Of a DNA stretch of 64,000 bases, positions 17,121 to 25,482 are shown piece after piece. Position 1 is the stretch's first letter; each line of letters opens with the position of its first letter. Under the pieces are notes generated by a model, which was not told the DNA's origin, did no database searches, and saw only the letters and a program-made list of their open reading frames with translations. A program made the position numbers and the translations under genes. The stretch comes from Terriglobus roseus DSM 18391. Its GTDB lineage: Bacteria; Acidobacteriota; Terriglobia; Terriglobales; Acidobacteriaceae. The DNA is taken from positions 4,464,001 through 4,528,000 of the forward strand of contig NC_018014.1 in the NCBI RefSeq assembly GCF_000265425.1. Direction: 5' to 3'.

Positions 17121-17822
17121 ATGCTAAAGCGGTATGCTTCCCTTCTTGCTCTTCTTCCCGTCCTGTCGGCCGTGACGCCCATGGCCCTGCACGCTCAGGA
17201 CACCGCTGCCGCACCCACGCGCGCCCGCCGCGTGCTATCGCACTTTGATATCGGCGTCTCCGGCATCGCCTTCTTCACAAAAGATGTCAGCGGCACCGTT
17301 GCCAGCAGCTCCTTTGGGCAGAACTATAACTTCACCCAGAGCGCCAGTTCCGCAGCCGGTGTATTGGCCACGATCCGCGCGCAGAAGTCGCCGTGGAAGG
17401 GCCTCGAGTTCAACTACGGTTATGGCCGTACGACCGAGAGCTACACCTGCTGCAACGTGAGCAGCAACAACGGTACCTACCTGGGTCCATTTCAGAGCCA
17501 GGCGACAGCCAGCGAATACACCATCGGCTACCTTGTACGGCCCGACCGCAAGATCTTCGGCTTTCAGCCTTACGTCGCTGCGGGCGCCGGCGTCTACGAG
17601 TTCAAACCCACAAAGAATGGTGGTCAGGGACTGCAACCTCAGGCTCGCGCGACCTATTATTATTCCGTCGGCGGCGAGAGCATGATCACTCCCTCCTTCG
17701 GTATCCGTGCCGGCTTCCGTCAGCTGTATTACAAGGCTCCGGATTTTGGTCAAAACTATCTGAAGATCACCAAGACCACCTTCACCTCTGAGCCACAGGT
17801 CGGCATCTTCTACCACTTCTAA
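17121..17822 (+). CDS. Small outer-membrane beta-barrel protein
   Basis: From ATG 17121 the product has 233 residues with a signal peptide (MLKRYASLLALLPVLSAVTP, cleaved near ALHAQ). The mature part has alternating hydrophobic strands (GLEFNYGYGRTTESYTCCNV, FQPYVAAGAGVYEF, FGIRAGFRQLYYKAPDF) and ends in a terminal aromatic (VGIFYHF), the usual outer-membrane barrel signal. It resembles OmpW/opacity-type eight-stranded barrels, but no specific family is recognised. It lies 29 bases upstream of the SPOR gene and may share its transcript. The 178-base gap before it contains no other gene. Confidence 0.75.
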   Translation: MLKRYASLLALLPVLSAVTPMALHAQDTAAAPTRARRVLSHFDIGVSGIAFFTKDVSGTVASSSFGQNYNFTQSASSAAGVLATIRAQKSPWKGLEFNYGYGRTTESYTCCNVSSNNGTYLGPFQSQATASEYTIGYLVRPDRKIFGFQPYVAAGAGVYEFKPTKNGGQGLQPQARATYYYSVGGESMITPSFGIRAGFRQLYYKAPDFGQNYLKITKTTFTSEPQVGIFYHF

Positions 17823-17851
17823 ACCCCGTTCCCCCACGGAGCATGCAACAC

Positions 17852-18628
17852 ATGAGTCCCACGTTCGGCGATACGGAAGATGATGTCACCCTGCGGGGCC
17901 GCCGCATGGACGAGCGCCGCGGCAAAGAGGTCGACGATGCTCCGGCCGACCGCGAGGTCACGCTGAACACCGGCACCGTGCTGGCGCTGTTCTTCACGCT
18001 GGCGCTCATCTGTGCGGTCTTCTTTGGCTTCGGTTATTCGATGGGCCGCAAGTCCAATCAGCCCGCCGTAGTAAGCACCAGCGACAGTGCCCCTGCACCC
18101 GCACCGGTCGAGGCCACAAACACCTACAAACCCTCACCCGGCTCGCCGGTCATCCAGCCCGTGCCCGGCTATCAGGGTTCGTCCGCAGCTGAAACTAAGC
18201 CGACTCTCGCCGTCAAGCCCGCTCCCGCACCCTCTGCTGCCGCGACGCAGTCTGCCGACGCCGCCTCGGCGGTGGTGCGCAAGCCGGTCAAGCCGGTCAC
18301 AGCACCCGACCCAGCCGAAACGGCAGCGGTCAAGCCGGCGCCTACCGCCGCTCGCACACCCGCGCCCGCTGCGGTGCCGGTGACGACGTACAACAGCGCC
18401 GTCCCAACCGCCGGTATCACCTACGTGCAGATCGCGGCAGTCAGCCACAGGGAAGACGCCGACGTCTTGCTAAGTGCGTTACAGCGCCGCGGTTACAAGG
18501 TGCTGGCCCGGACCGACACGGCTGACAAGCTGATCCACGTGCAGATCGGTCCGTTCACCGACCGCAAACAGGCCGAAGTGACCCGTCAGAAGCTACTCGG
18601 CGACGGCTATAACGCCTTCCTGAAATAA
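17852..18628 (+). CDS. SPOR-domain membrane protein
   Basis: The 258-residue bitopic protein has a cytoplasmic N-terminus of about 35 residues, one membrane helix (TGTVLALFFTLALICAVFFG), a long Pro/Ala-rich periplasmic linker, and a C-terminal SPOR domain (TYVQIAAVSHREDADVLLSA to the end). SPOR domains bind glycan strands lacking stem peptides at the division septum, so a cell-division or envelope role is likely (as for DedD, FtsN). ATG 17852 is preferred because GGAG lies 10 bases upstream; ATG 17843 is only one base from it. A strong bidirectional hairpin follows. Confidence 0.85.
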   Translation: MSPTFGDTEDDVTLRGRRMDERRGKEVDDAPADREVTLNTGTVLALFFTLALICAVFFGFGYSMGRKSNQPAVVSTSDSAPAPAPVEATNTYKPSPGSPVIQPVPGYQGSSAAETKPTLAVKPAPAPSAAATQSADAASAVVRKPVKPVTAPDPAETAAVKPAPTAARTPAPAAVPVTTYNSAVPTAGITYVQIAAVSHREDADVLLSALQRRGYKVLARTDTADKLIHVQIGPFTDRKQAEVTRQKLLGDGYNAFLK

Positions 18629-18642
18629 GCCGGCAATCGTGG

Positions 18643-18676
18643 TTGATCCCACGTCTCATTCTGAGACGTGGATCAA
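18643..18676. terminator. Bidirectional terminator between convergent SPOR and plsC genes
   Basis: TTGATCCCACGTCTCA pairs with TGAGACGTGGATCAA (one bulge) around loop TTC. It lies between two convergent stop codons. T-runs are weak on both sides. Confidence 0.7.
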
Positions 18677-18715
18677 ATAGCCCGACAATCCAACCCAGGA
18701 ATCGAAGCGTGACCG

Positions 18716-19441
18716 CTACTCCGCAGAGGTTTCCAAAGGCCGCATAGCCTCCGGTAAAGCCTGCTCAATCGCCCCGCGCACCGCGGCGATAAACTCGGCG
18801 CGATTCTTGTACATGGCAGGATCGACCGCGGGCAGGAATTCCACTCGAGCCACGCCCGGATAGACCTTCGCAGAACCCTTGTGCATCATGCTCTCCGTTC
18901 CAGAGATCGCAACCGGCACAATGGGCGCACCGGTCGACTGCGAAAGATGAAACGGCCCCGCCTTGAACGCCTGCAGACGCCCCGTGCGTGAGCGCGTTCC
19001 CTCAGCAAAGATCAGCATCGAGAGGCCGCCGCGAATCACTTCCGCGGCATAACGAATCGACCGCACGCCCGAATCGCGACCGCCCTCGCGATCGATGGGC
19101 ACGTACTTCGCCATGCGCCACGCCTTGCCGATCACAGGGATCTTCAACAGCTCCGCTTTAAGCATGATGCTGGGCTCGCCCGGGATCAGCGGCACCATCA
19201 GTGGCGGGTCAAGATTCGAGACATGGTTTGGCACAAAAATGCAGGGTCGATCGGGGATGTTCTCCCGTCCGACCTGTTCCACGCGGATGCCTGCGGCGCG
19301 GAATCCGACCGAGCAGATCCACTTGCCAACGCGGTACATCGGCTTGATGTCCCCGGTGAGAAACGTCCACGGAATCATCACCAGTCCGGCGGGTATTCCA
19401 AGACCGGCAAATGCCAGCACCATCTTGATAGCAGCCCACAT
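18716..19441 (-). CDS. plsC: 1-acyl-sn-glycerol-3-phosphate acyltransferase
   Basis: The 241-residue membrane-associated enzyme transfers an acyl group to lysophosphatidic acid to make phosphatidic acid, the precursor of phospholipids. The catalytic HX4D motif is NHVSNLD (His73, Asp78) and the glycerol-phosphate motif is FAEGTRS (147-150). Hydrophobic segments at about residues 5-28 anchor it. The ATG overlaps the mpl stop by one base (TGATG), making it the last gene of a six-gene operon. Its presence beside murein-recycling genes is probably only envelope-related co-regulation. Confidence 0.9.
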   Translation of the reverse strand: MWAAIKMVLAFAGLGIPAGLVMIPWTFLTGDIKPMYRVGKWICSVGFRAAGIRVEQVGRENIPDRPCIFVPNHVSNLDPPLMVPLIPGEPSIMLKAELLKIPVIGKAWRMAKYVPIDREGGRDSGVRSIRYAAEVIRGGLSMLIFAEGTRSRTGRLQAFKAGPFHLSQSTGAPIVPVAISGTESMMHKGSAKVYPGVARVEFLPAVDPAMYKNRAEFIAAVRGAIEQALPEAMRPLETSAE

Positions 19442-20895
19442 CAGCTTGCCTTTGGCGACGAAGACACCTCAATGGCCCTCGGAAGTTTGTTGTAGATGTC
19501 GCCAAAGCCGCCGTTGGAAAGGATCGCAACGACGTCTCCGCTCTGCAGTTCCGGCGCCAGGGCAGCCGAAATAGTGTCCGCATCCGCCAGCAACTGTGCG
19601 GGCACACCGGCAAGATTCAGCGCGCCCACCACGGCTGCCGGATGTAGTCGCTCAGCTGGCGGGATGCTCTCACTTTGGTAGACCTCGGCCAGCACCACGC
19701 GGTCGGCGATTGCCAGACTCTCAATCACCTCGCGTTCAAAGACGTTGCGTCGTAGCGTGTTGGACCGCGGCTCCAACACCGCAATCAACCTGCGGCCTGG
19801 ATATGAACCGCGCAACGCGCGCAGTGTTTCGCGGATCGCCGTAGGGTGGTGCGCAAAGTCGTCAATGACGGTGATCCCGTTGATCTCGGCACGCACCTCA
19901 AGCCTGCGCTTCACACTGCGGAAGGTCTTCAACGCCTCTACGATGGAAGCAGCGTCCACGCCCTGCCCCGCAGCCAGCGCGGCTGCAGCGGAAGCATTCA
20001 GCGCATTGTGCTCGCCCGCCATGGGCAACTCAAGCTCCGCAAACAGCTTACCCTGCCGCAACAGCTTCCAGCGCGACACCGGCCCTGCCTGGAAGTCCGT
20101 CAATCTCCAGAATGAACTGTCCTTGAAGCCATACCGCTCCACCGGGCAAAATGCCTTCGCGACGCACTCGCTTACATTCTCACTGCCGTCGAAGGCGACC
20201 AGCCGGCCGCGCCGTGGAATCAGGTTCACCAGCCGCTTGAAGGCGGTCTTCACCTGGTCCAGATCCTTGTAGATGTCCGCATGGTCAAACTCCACATGAG
20301 TCAGGATGGCGGCATCCGGGAAGTAGTGCAGGAACTTCGGCCCCTTGTCGAAGAAGGCGGTATCGTACTCATCACCCTCCAGCAGAAAGGGCTTCGTCTC
20401 ACGCACAGCAAAGCTGGTACCGAAGTTCTCCGCAACACCGCCGATCAGGAACGAAGGCGCCAGCGCCGGATTTTTCTGCGAAGCGACCTCGTAGATCCAG
20501 GCCAGCAGGCTGGTGGTGGTCGTCTTGCCATGCGTGCCAGTTACAACCAGCGGCTCGCGGTTACGAAGGAACTCATCGTGGATCAGCGCTGCCATGCTGG
20601 TGAACGACAGCCGGCGATCCAGCACGGCTTCCAGCTCGACGTTACCGCGCGAGATCGCATTGCCAACCACGACCAGGTCCGGAGCGGGTTCCAGGTGCGC
20701 CGCATCGTACGGCTGCATGGGCTCAATGCCCATCGCGCGCAACTGGTCGCTCATCGGCGGATACGCCGCCGCGTCGGACCCCGTCACACGGTGCCCCTGC
20801 CCCTGCAGCATGCCCGCGAGCGATGCCATCGCCGTGCCGCATACGCCGATCAGGTGGATATGTTTTGCTTTTGTTGCTGCGCTCTCGCCAACCAT
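19441..20895 (-). CDS. mpl: UDP-N-acetylmuramate:L-alanyl-gamma-D-glutamyl-meso-diaminopimelate ligase (Mpl)
   Basis: The 484-residue Mur-ligase family enzyme re-attaches recycled murein tripeptide to UDP-MurNAc in the cytosol. The N-terminus, HLIGVCGTAMASLAGMLQ, is the Mpl/MurC UDP-binding loop; the ATP-binding P-loop is GTHGKTTTT at 120-128. The central and C-terminal ligase domains follow with DDFAHHPTA. The pattern GVCGTAMASLA and the operon context favour Mpl over MurC. It lies 6 bases after the LD-carboxypeptidase stop, and its own stop overlaps the plsC start. LD-carboxypeptidase would supply the tripeptide from tetrapeptide, so the two enzymes are consecutive steps. Confidence 0.9.
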   Translation of the reverse strand: MVGESAATKAKHIHLIGVCGTAMASLAGMLQGQGHRVTGSDAAAYPPMSDQLRAMGIEPMQPYDAAHLEPAPDLVVVGNAISRGNVELEAVLDRRLSFTSMAALIHDEFLRNREPLVVTGTHGKTTTTSLLAWIYEVASQKNPALAPSFLIGGVAENFGTSFAVRETKPFLLEGDEYDTAFFDKGPKFLHYFPDAAILTHVEFDHADIYKDLDQVKTAFKRLVNLIPRRGRLVAFDGSENVSECVAKAFCPVERYGFKDSSFWRLTDFQAGPVSRWKLLRQGKLFAELELPMAGEHNALNASAAAALAAGQGVDAASIVEALKTFRSVKRRLEVRAEINGITVIDDFAHHPTAIRETLRALRGSYPGRRLIAVLEPRSNTLRRNVFEREVIESLAIADRVVLAEVYQSESIPPAERLHPAAVVGALNLAGVPAQLLADADTISAALAPELQSGDVVAILSNGGFGDIYNKLPRAIEVSSSPKAS

Positions 20896-20901
20896 CGGTC
20901 T

Positions 20902-21867
20902 TTACTTTACCGCCGCAGGCGTCGCATCGACTGCGGCTTCCATCACTTGCAATGAAGCCACCTCGGTACACTGCAGCCGCGCGCGCACACCCAGCGGCAG
21001 CGTCACGTTCGGCGTATTTACATGACCGCACTGCAGGCCGATGGAAATTGGTCCCTGAAAGTCACGCAGATTATGAAGCAGCGCCCGCTCCAGCAGATCG
21101 TTCTCCGCGGCATCGTCCACGCACTGCGCCATGTCGCCGAACACGATGCCTTTCACTCGATCCAACAAACCCGCATACCGCAGGTGCAGCATCATGCGAT
21201 CCCACTGGTACGGCTTGGTACCGACCTCTTCCACGAAGAGGATGATGTCACCCTCAGGCATCGTCATCGCGTACGGCGTCCCCAGTGACTCCACCAGCAG
21301 TGCCAGGCATCCGCCATACAGCGTGCCTTCCACGGTCTCGCCCGCACGCAGGACACGCATGCCCTCGCGCCGGTCCAACGACCACGGCTCCGTGCGCTCC
21401 AGCGCATGACGCCAGCTGTACAGATCCACGCCATCCGCCAGCACGTCACCGCGCGCAAAGTCCGGCGAAATCATCGGCGCATAAAACGTTCCCAGTCCGC
21501 ACGTCTGCGCGAACCAAAGATGCAGCGAGGTGTGATCGCTGAAGCCAATGAACGGCTTCGGATTCGCCTTGACCAGCGCGGCATCCAGATGCGGCAACAG
21601 CTCCGCCGTACCCCATCCGCCCCGCGTGCAGATGATCGCATCGATCGTTGGATCCGCAAACGCCGCATGCAGATCTGCAACACGCGCAGCAACATCGCCG
21701 GCGTAGTACAGCGGCCCGCTTACAAGCGCCGACGGATAGAGAACGGGCTCATATCCCAAGGACGCAAACCGAGTCATCCCCCAGCGCACCAGCTGTTCCT
21801 TGGGAGTGCTCGCCGGCGACACCACAGCAACGCGCGCACCAGCCTTCAGTGCCTTTGGACGAATCAA
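20902..21867 (-). CDS. LD-carboxypeptidase (S66 family)
   Basis: The 321-residue cytosolic serine peptidase removes the terminal D-Ala from murein tetrapeptides. The S66 triad is visible: Ser110 in GFSD, a Glu at about 213 in LFVEEVG, and His282 in CGHVN. The GGWGTAELL segment (83-91) is the usual backbone motif. The length matches LdcA (about 305 residues) and the related MccF group. The start overlaps the DapF-like stop by 4 bases (ATGA), and mpl follows 6 bases later, so this is the recycling step immediately before Mpl. An MccF-type peptidase acting on toxic peptide-nucleotides is the alternative, but the neighbours argue for LdcA. Confidence 0.88.
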   Translation of the reverse strand: MIRPKALKAGARVAVVSPASTPKEQLVRWGMTRFASLGYEPVLYPSALVSGPLYYAGDVAARVADLHAAFADPTIDAIICTRGGWGTAELLPHLDAALVKANPKPFIGFSDHTSLHLWFAQTCGLGTFYAPMISPDFARGDVLADGVDLYSWRHALERTEPWSLDRREGMRVLRAGETVEGTLYGGCLALLVESLGTPYAMTMPEGDIILFVEEVGTKPYQWDRMMLHLRYAGLLDRVKGIVFGDMAQCVDDAAENDLLERALLHNLRDFQGPISIGLQCGHVNTPNVTLPLGVRARLQCTEVASLQVMEAAVDATPAAVK

Positions 21868-22688
21868 GAGGCCAGCCCCTGCAAACTTACCTCGCCCTTG
21901 CAGACGATCTCGGCTGGCCCGGTCAGCATCAACTGCTCGCCGTCATTCCAGACCACCTGCTGCGCACCGCCCAGCGAACTCGCCGTCAATGACCGATCGC
22001 AGCCAAGCAACACGATGCTGGCCGCGGCCGACGCGCTCGTACCTGTGCCGGAAGACTGTGTGGGACCAACACCGCGCTCGTAGATGCGGAACGCGATCTC
22101 GCCCTTCGAAATCACGCGGACAAACTCAACGTTCGTGCCCTTCGGAAAGTCCTTGTGCGTGCAGATCATCGCACCAAGCTCTTCCCATCCAAGCCCGCTC
22201 GCACGGAACGCAGGGTGATCCGTGAAGATCACAAAGTGCGGATTGCCGACATCGACCACGGCACCCGCGACCTCTCCGACACCATCCACGACAACGGCCT
22301 GCTCCAGCACCTTCGGAACGCCCATTGATGTCTGGATCAGGAAGTGCTCCTCATGCGCGTCGTCGCCACACTCGATCACGCGGCACTGCTTTGTGCCGCC
22401 GGGCGTACCCATTGTCGTATCGCGCAGGCCTTCGCTGTACGCAAGCCAGGCCGCAACGCAGCGCGTGCCATTGCCAGAGAGTTCCGCCTCCGAACCATCC
22501 GCATTGAACAACCGGAGGAAGAACGTGCCGTCATCTTTGCGAGCCAGAAACTCGACGCCATCCGCGCCCACGCTGTAGTTTCGCGAACACAGCAGCCGAG
22601 CCATGCCGGCATGATTGTTATTCGCCAGCGTCTCTTCAACAACCAGAAAATCATTGCCGCACGCATGCGCTTTTACAAACGGAATCAT
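21864..22688 (-). CDS. DapF-like protein with both catalytic cysteines replaced by serine
   Basis: The 274-residue protein has the diaminopimelate epimerase fold throughout: HACGNDF at 8-14, FNADGSEAELSGNGTRC around 61-77, and IYERGVGPTQSSGTG around 202-216. In true DapF the two half-site acid/bases are cysteines in CGNG and ACGTG. Here they are Ser71 and Ser213. The substrate-binding Asn and Glu/Arg residues are kept. The start is ATG 22688, overlapping the upstream stop by 4 bases (ATGA); the frame is open 42 bases further, but the family N-terminus begins here. It could still bind DAP peptides, or catalyse a related reaction. It may not be the essential epimerase of lysine/murein synthesis. 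Confidence 0.85.
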   Translation of the reverse strand: MIPFVKAHACGNDFLVVEETLANNNHAGMARLLCSRNYSVGADGVEFLARKDDGTFFLRLFNADGSEAELSGNGTRCVAAWLAYSEGLRDTTMGTPGGTKQCRVIECGDDAHEEHFLIQTSMGVPKVLEQAVVVDGVGEVAGAVVDVGNPHFVIFTDHPAFRASGLGWEELGAMICTHKDFPKGTNVEFVRVISKGEIAFRIYERGVGPTQSSGTGTSASAAASIVLLGCDRSLTASSLGGAQQVVWNDGEQLMLTGPAEIVCKGEVSLQGLAS

Positions 22689-24442
22689 CGCGCTCCTCCG
22701 AACATGGTGCTGCGATAAATTCGCGCACAACCCTGCCCGCTGTTACAGATCACTTCCAATTCCGACAGACCTTCCGGATGCGCGGCAACTGCCTTCGCCA
22801 CCGGATCGCCGTCGATTGCAATCACCAACTGCGCGTACTTCGCCGGCAACTGGCTCGCCTGGTCAAAGCTTTGCGAATCCAGCGGACTCACCAGCCGGCG
22901 CAGCGGAATACCCGCATCCTGCACAGCGCCCATGTGGTCGTTCGTATTGAACATGATGGTCGCGCCCGGCCCGGCGTTCAGCATCTCCTTTGCCAGCGTG
23001 GTCTCGAAAGGAATGCGCGTGATCGAATTCATCAAGCCTTCCTCAAAGACCAGCGGCGGCGCCGTCAACCACTTCGGAACCTTTGCGTTCTCACCGCGCA
23101 CACGCTGCAGCATCGTGCCAAACGTACCCATCATCGCCACAACATTGAAAACGATGCTGAACAGGACCAGGAAGAAGAAGAGGTCCGCCTGCTTCTTACT
23201 CCGCGCACGCAGCCACTTCTCCACCGCAGCGAGCACCAGCGCCGTAAAGATCGTCAGCGCAGGCAGCAGCTCCATCCCATAGCGCGAGTTGTAATACGAC
23301 CCCGGATAAAGCTGCGGGATGAACATCGGCACGTGTCCCCACGCGATCGAGTACACATAGAACGGCAGTGGAAGCCACAACAGCAGCGTGATTCGCGAAA
23401 GCTTTTGCTTCCACGCCATCCACCCACCGGCCAGCGCGGCAAACATCACGCCAAAGCCGAGCTCATACGCCGCCGCATCCACCTGCGCAGCGCGCGTGAA
23501 GTAGATCAGCGCCCAGCCAGGGTTGTGCATGCCACGTCGCGGTGCCGATCCTGCAGGCGTCGTCTTTTCTTCAATCGCCTTGGCAGAGTAAGGCCCACGC
23601 ATGAAGTCGAGCCAGTCATGCTGATACACCGCGTTATAAGCAAACCAAAGCACAGGTCCCATGGCGGCCAACACGGTCATGATGAGCAAGCTCGACTTGG
23701 TAGCCTGCTTTGTCGCGTCGCTCGAACGCCACCACGCCAGCGCCAGCACCACCCAGATCGCTGCACCTACAATCCAGCCGTCGTAGCGCGTAAATACCAT
23801 CGCCATCGTCAGCAGACCGCTTAGCAGCATCCGCGTCTTGGCAGTCGAAACCTTGTTCGCGCCAAGCGCTTCCACGGCTTCGTACGCGATGACGGTGGAC
23901 CACAGCAACAACGCGAGAAACAGCGGCTCTGTCATCGCTGTCGTCGACAGGTAAAGCAGGTTCGGATTCAGCGCAAAGAACGCCGTCGCTGCGAACGCCC
24001 AGGTCGGCGTGACCAGCTTGCGTGCCAGCGCATAACATCCCGCATTGCCGAGCACATAAGCAGCCAGCGAAGGCCACGCGCCCGCAATACCGTTCTGCCA
24101 CCAATCCATGCGCTGCACAAAGGGCAGCATCAACAGATGCGGTAGCGGCAGCCAAACGCCGCCCAACTGCGCCAACCCCGGATAGCGAGCATCGAGAATC
24201 CGACGTGCAATGCCCAGGTGCGCGACGGCATCGCCATACAGCAACATCCATCCGCGCGAGGCAGAGACCAGGAGCGCAAGAAAAGCCAGGATTACCGACG
24301 CCAGCGCGATCGGCATAATCTCCTGCCGGTTCGCGGGATAGACCGTGTTTGGATCCTGCGGTGCACGACGCGGTGGCGCCGCCCGGCGCATCGCAGCACG
24401 CGGCGACTGCATCGTCTGACCGGAAATAGTCTTACGCGGCAT
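22685..24442 (-). CDS. Polytopic membrane glycosyltransferase-like protein
   Basis: The 586-residue protein has a basic cytosolic N-terminus of about 40 residues and about 10-12 hydrophobic segments. In the first external loop, YGDAVAHLGIARRILDARYP carries an Asp where GT-C glycosyltransferases keep their catalytic acidic residue. A soluble C-terminal domain of about 150 residues follows. The closest general match is the GT39/GT83 dolichyl-phosphate-sugar transferase group, but no specific family is clear. ATG 24442 overlaps the kinase stop by 11 bases; the upstream extension to 24544 would overlap the kinase by over 100 bases. It is the second gene of the operon. Confidence 0.7.
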   Translation of the reverse strand: MPRKTISGQTMQSPRAAMRRAAPPRRAPQDPNTVYPANRQEIMPIALASVILAFLALLVSASRGWMLLYGDAVAHLGIARRILDARYPGLAQLGGVWLPLPHLLMLPFVQRMDWWQNGIAGAWPSLAAYVLGNAGCYALARKLVTPTWAFAATAFFALNPNLLYLSTTAMTEPLFLALLLWSTVIAYEAVEALGANKVSTAKTRMLLSGLLTMAMVFTRYDGWIVGAAIWVVLALAWWRSSDATKQATKSSLLIMTVLAAMGPVLWFAYNAVYQHDWLDFMRGPYSAKAIEEKTTPAGSAPRRGMHNPGWALIYFTRAAQVDAAAYELGFGVMFAALAGGWMAWKQKLSRITLLLWLPLPFYVYSIAWGHVPMFIPQLYPGSYYNSRYGMELLPALTIFTALVLAAVEKWLRARSKKQADLFFFLVLFSIVFNVVAMMGTFGTMLQRVRGENAKVPKWLTAPPLVFEEGLMNSITRIPFETTLAKEMLNAGPGATIMFNTNDHMGAVQDAGIPLRRLVSPLDSQSFDQASQLPAKYAQLVIAIDGDPVAKAVAAHPEGLSELEVICNSGQGCARIYRSTMFGGAR

Positions 24443-25376
24443 CGAGATCCAAATGCGAGATCTGCCGGAAGAGTCCGAAGCGCTCATCGATCTCCTCACG
24501 CGTTGTGTTTTCCAAACGCTCCGTACCAAAGCGCTCCACGGCAAACGAACCCATCACGCCGCCGTAAAACAACGCTGTGCGAAAGACACGCGGCGTCAGC
24601 TTCGGCTGCGACGCAATGTACCCATAAAACCCACCGGCAAACGAATCGCCCGCGCCTGTCGGATCGACCACCGATTCAATTGGCAGCGCCGGCGCACGGA
24701 ATGGCACCAGGCTCACGCCACCGTCTTCAAACGAACGATCGCTGAAAAAGGCCGTCGCTCCATACTCGCCATGCTTGATCACCAGCGACTTCGGTCCCAT
24801 CGCCATGACCTTCTTCGCAGCCGTCACCAGGTTATGCTCGCCCGTTAGAAGACGCGCCTCACCATCGTTGATGATCAGGATGTCCTCCACGGCAAGCACC
24901 TTGTCCAGGTTCGCGCGATGATCGGCAATCCAGTAGTTCATGGTGTCACCGGCAACCATCTTTACGTCCGGCATCGCCTGCCGCACACGCAGTTGCAGCA
25001 CCGGATCGATGTTCGCAAGAAAGAGATAGTCAGTGTCCTTGTAGCTGGCAGGGATCTTCGGATCGAACGAGCCGAAGACATTCAGATCAGTGCCAAGCGT
25101 CTTCGCCTCGCCCATCGTGCCTTCATAACTGCCTGTCCAGTGGAAGGACAGACCATCGGCATGCTCGATGCCGCTGGTGTCGATGCCCTTTGAAGTCATG
25201 ACAGCCTCGTGCTCCGGCAGGAAATCCTTACCCACGACACCGACAACGCGCACATCAGTGAAGAATGAAGCAGCAAGCGAGAAGTGCGTCGCTGCCCCAC
25301 CCAGCACCTTAGTGCGTGAGCCGCTGGGGGTGGTCAACGTGTCAAACGCTACAGAGCCAACAACGAGAATCGACAT
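24432..25376 (-). CDS. PfkB (ribokinase) family sugar or nucleoside kinase
   Basis: The 314-residue cytosolic kinase has the N-terminal GG motif VLGGAATHFSLAA and the C-terminal catalytic signature DPTGAGDSFAGG, in which the GAGD aspartate is the base. The substrate is not evident. It is the first gene of the tight operon running to plsC and lies 106 bases downstream of mtnP; adjacency to methylthioadenosine phosphorylase raises the possibility of adenosine or methylthioribose phosphorylation, but this is inference. AAGGAAAGG precedes the ATG. A repeat copy (25444-25464) lies in the gap upstream. Confidence 0.82.
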   Translation of the reverse strand: MSILVVGSVAFDTLTTPSGSRTKVLGGAATHFSLAASFFTDVRVVGVVGKDFLPEHEAVMTSKGIDTSGIEHADGLSFHWTGSYEGTMGEAKTLGTDLNVFGSFDPKIPASYKDTDYLFLANIDPVLQLRVRQAMPDVKMVAGDTMNYWIADHRANLDKVLAVEDILIINDGEARLLTGEHNLVTAAKKVMAMGPKSLVIKHGEYGATAFFSDRSFEDGGVSLVPFRAPALPIESVVDPTGAGDSFAGGFYGYIASQPKLTPRVFRTALFYGGVMGSFAVERFGTERLENTTREEIDERFGLFRQISHLDLDAA

Positions 25377-25443
25377 TCGTGCCTTTCCTTGATGGCAGGA
25401 CAGCCTCGCGCGGGCTTGCTACTGCCGGAGTTTCGTGGAGATC

Positions 25444-25464
25444 CTTCGCCTCGCTCAGGATGAC
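25444..25464 (-). repeat. Dispersed GTCATCCTGAGCG-type repeat, minus-strand copy
   Basis: On the minus strand it reads GTCATCCTGAGCGAGGCGAA, differing by one base in the core from the copy at 10311-10332. It sits between mtnP and the kinase gene. Confidence 0.55.
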
Positions 25465-25482
25465 GATCAATCGTGAGTAAAG

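Noticed and set aside
22778..23824. 348-codon plus-strand frame
   Set aside because: Antisense to the membrane glycosyltransferase-like gene; the composition is a shadow.
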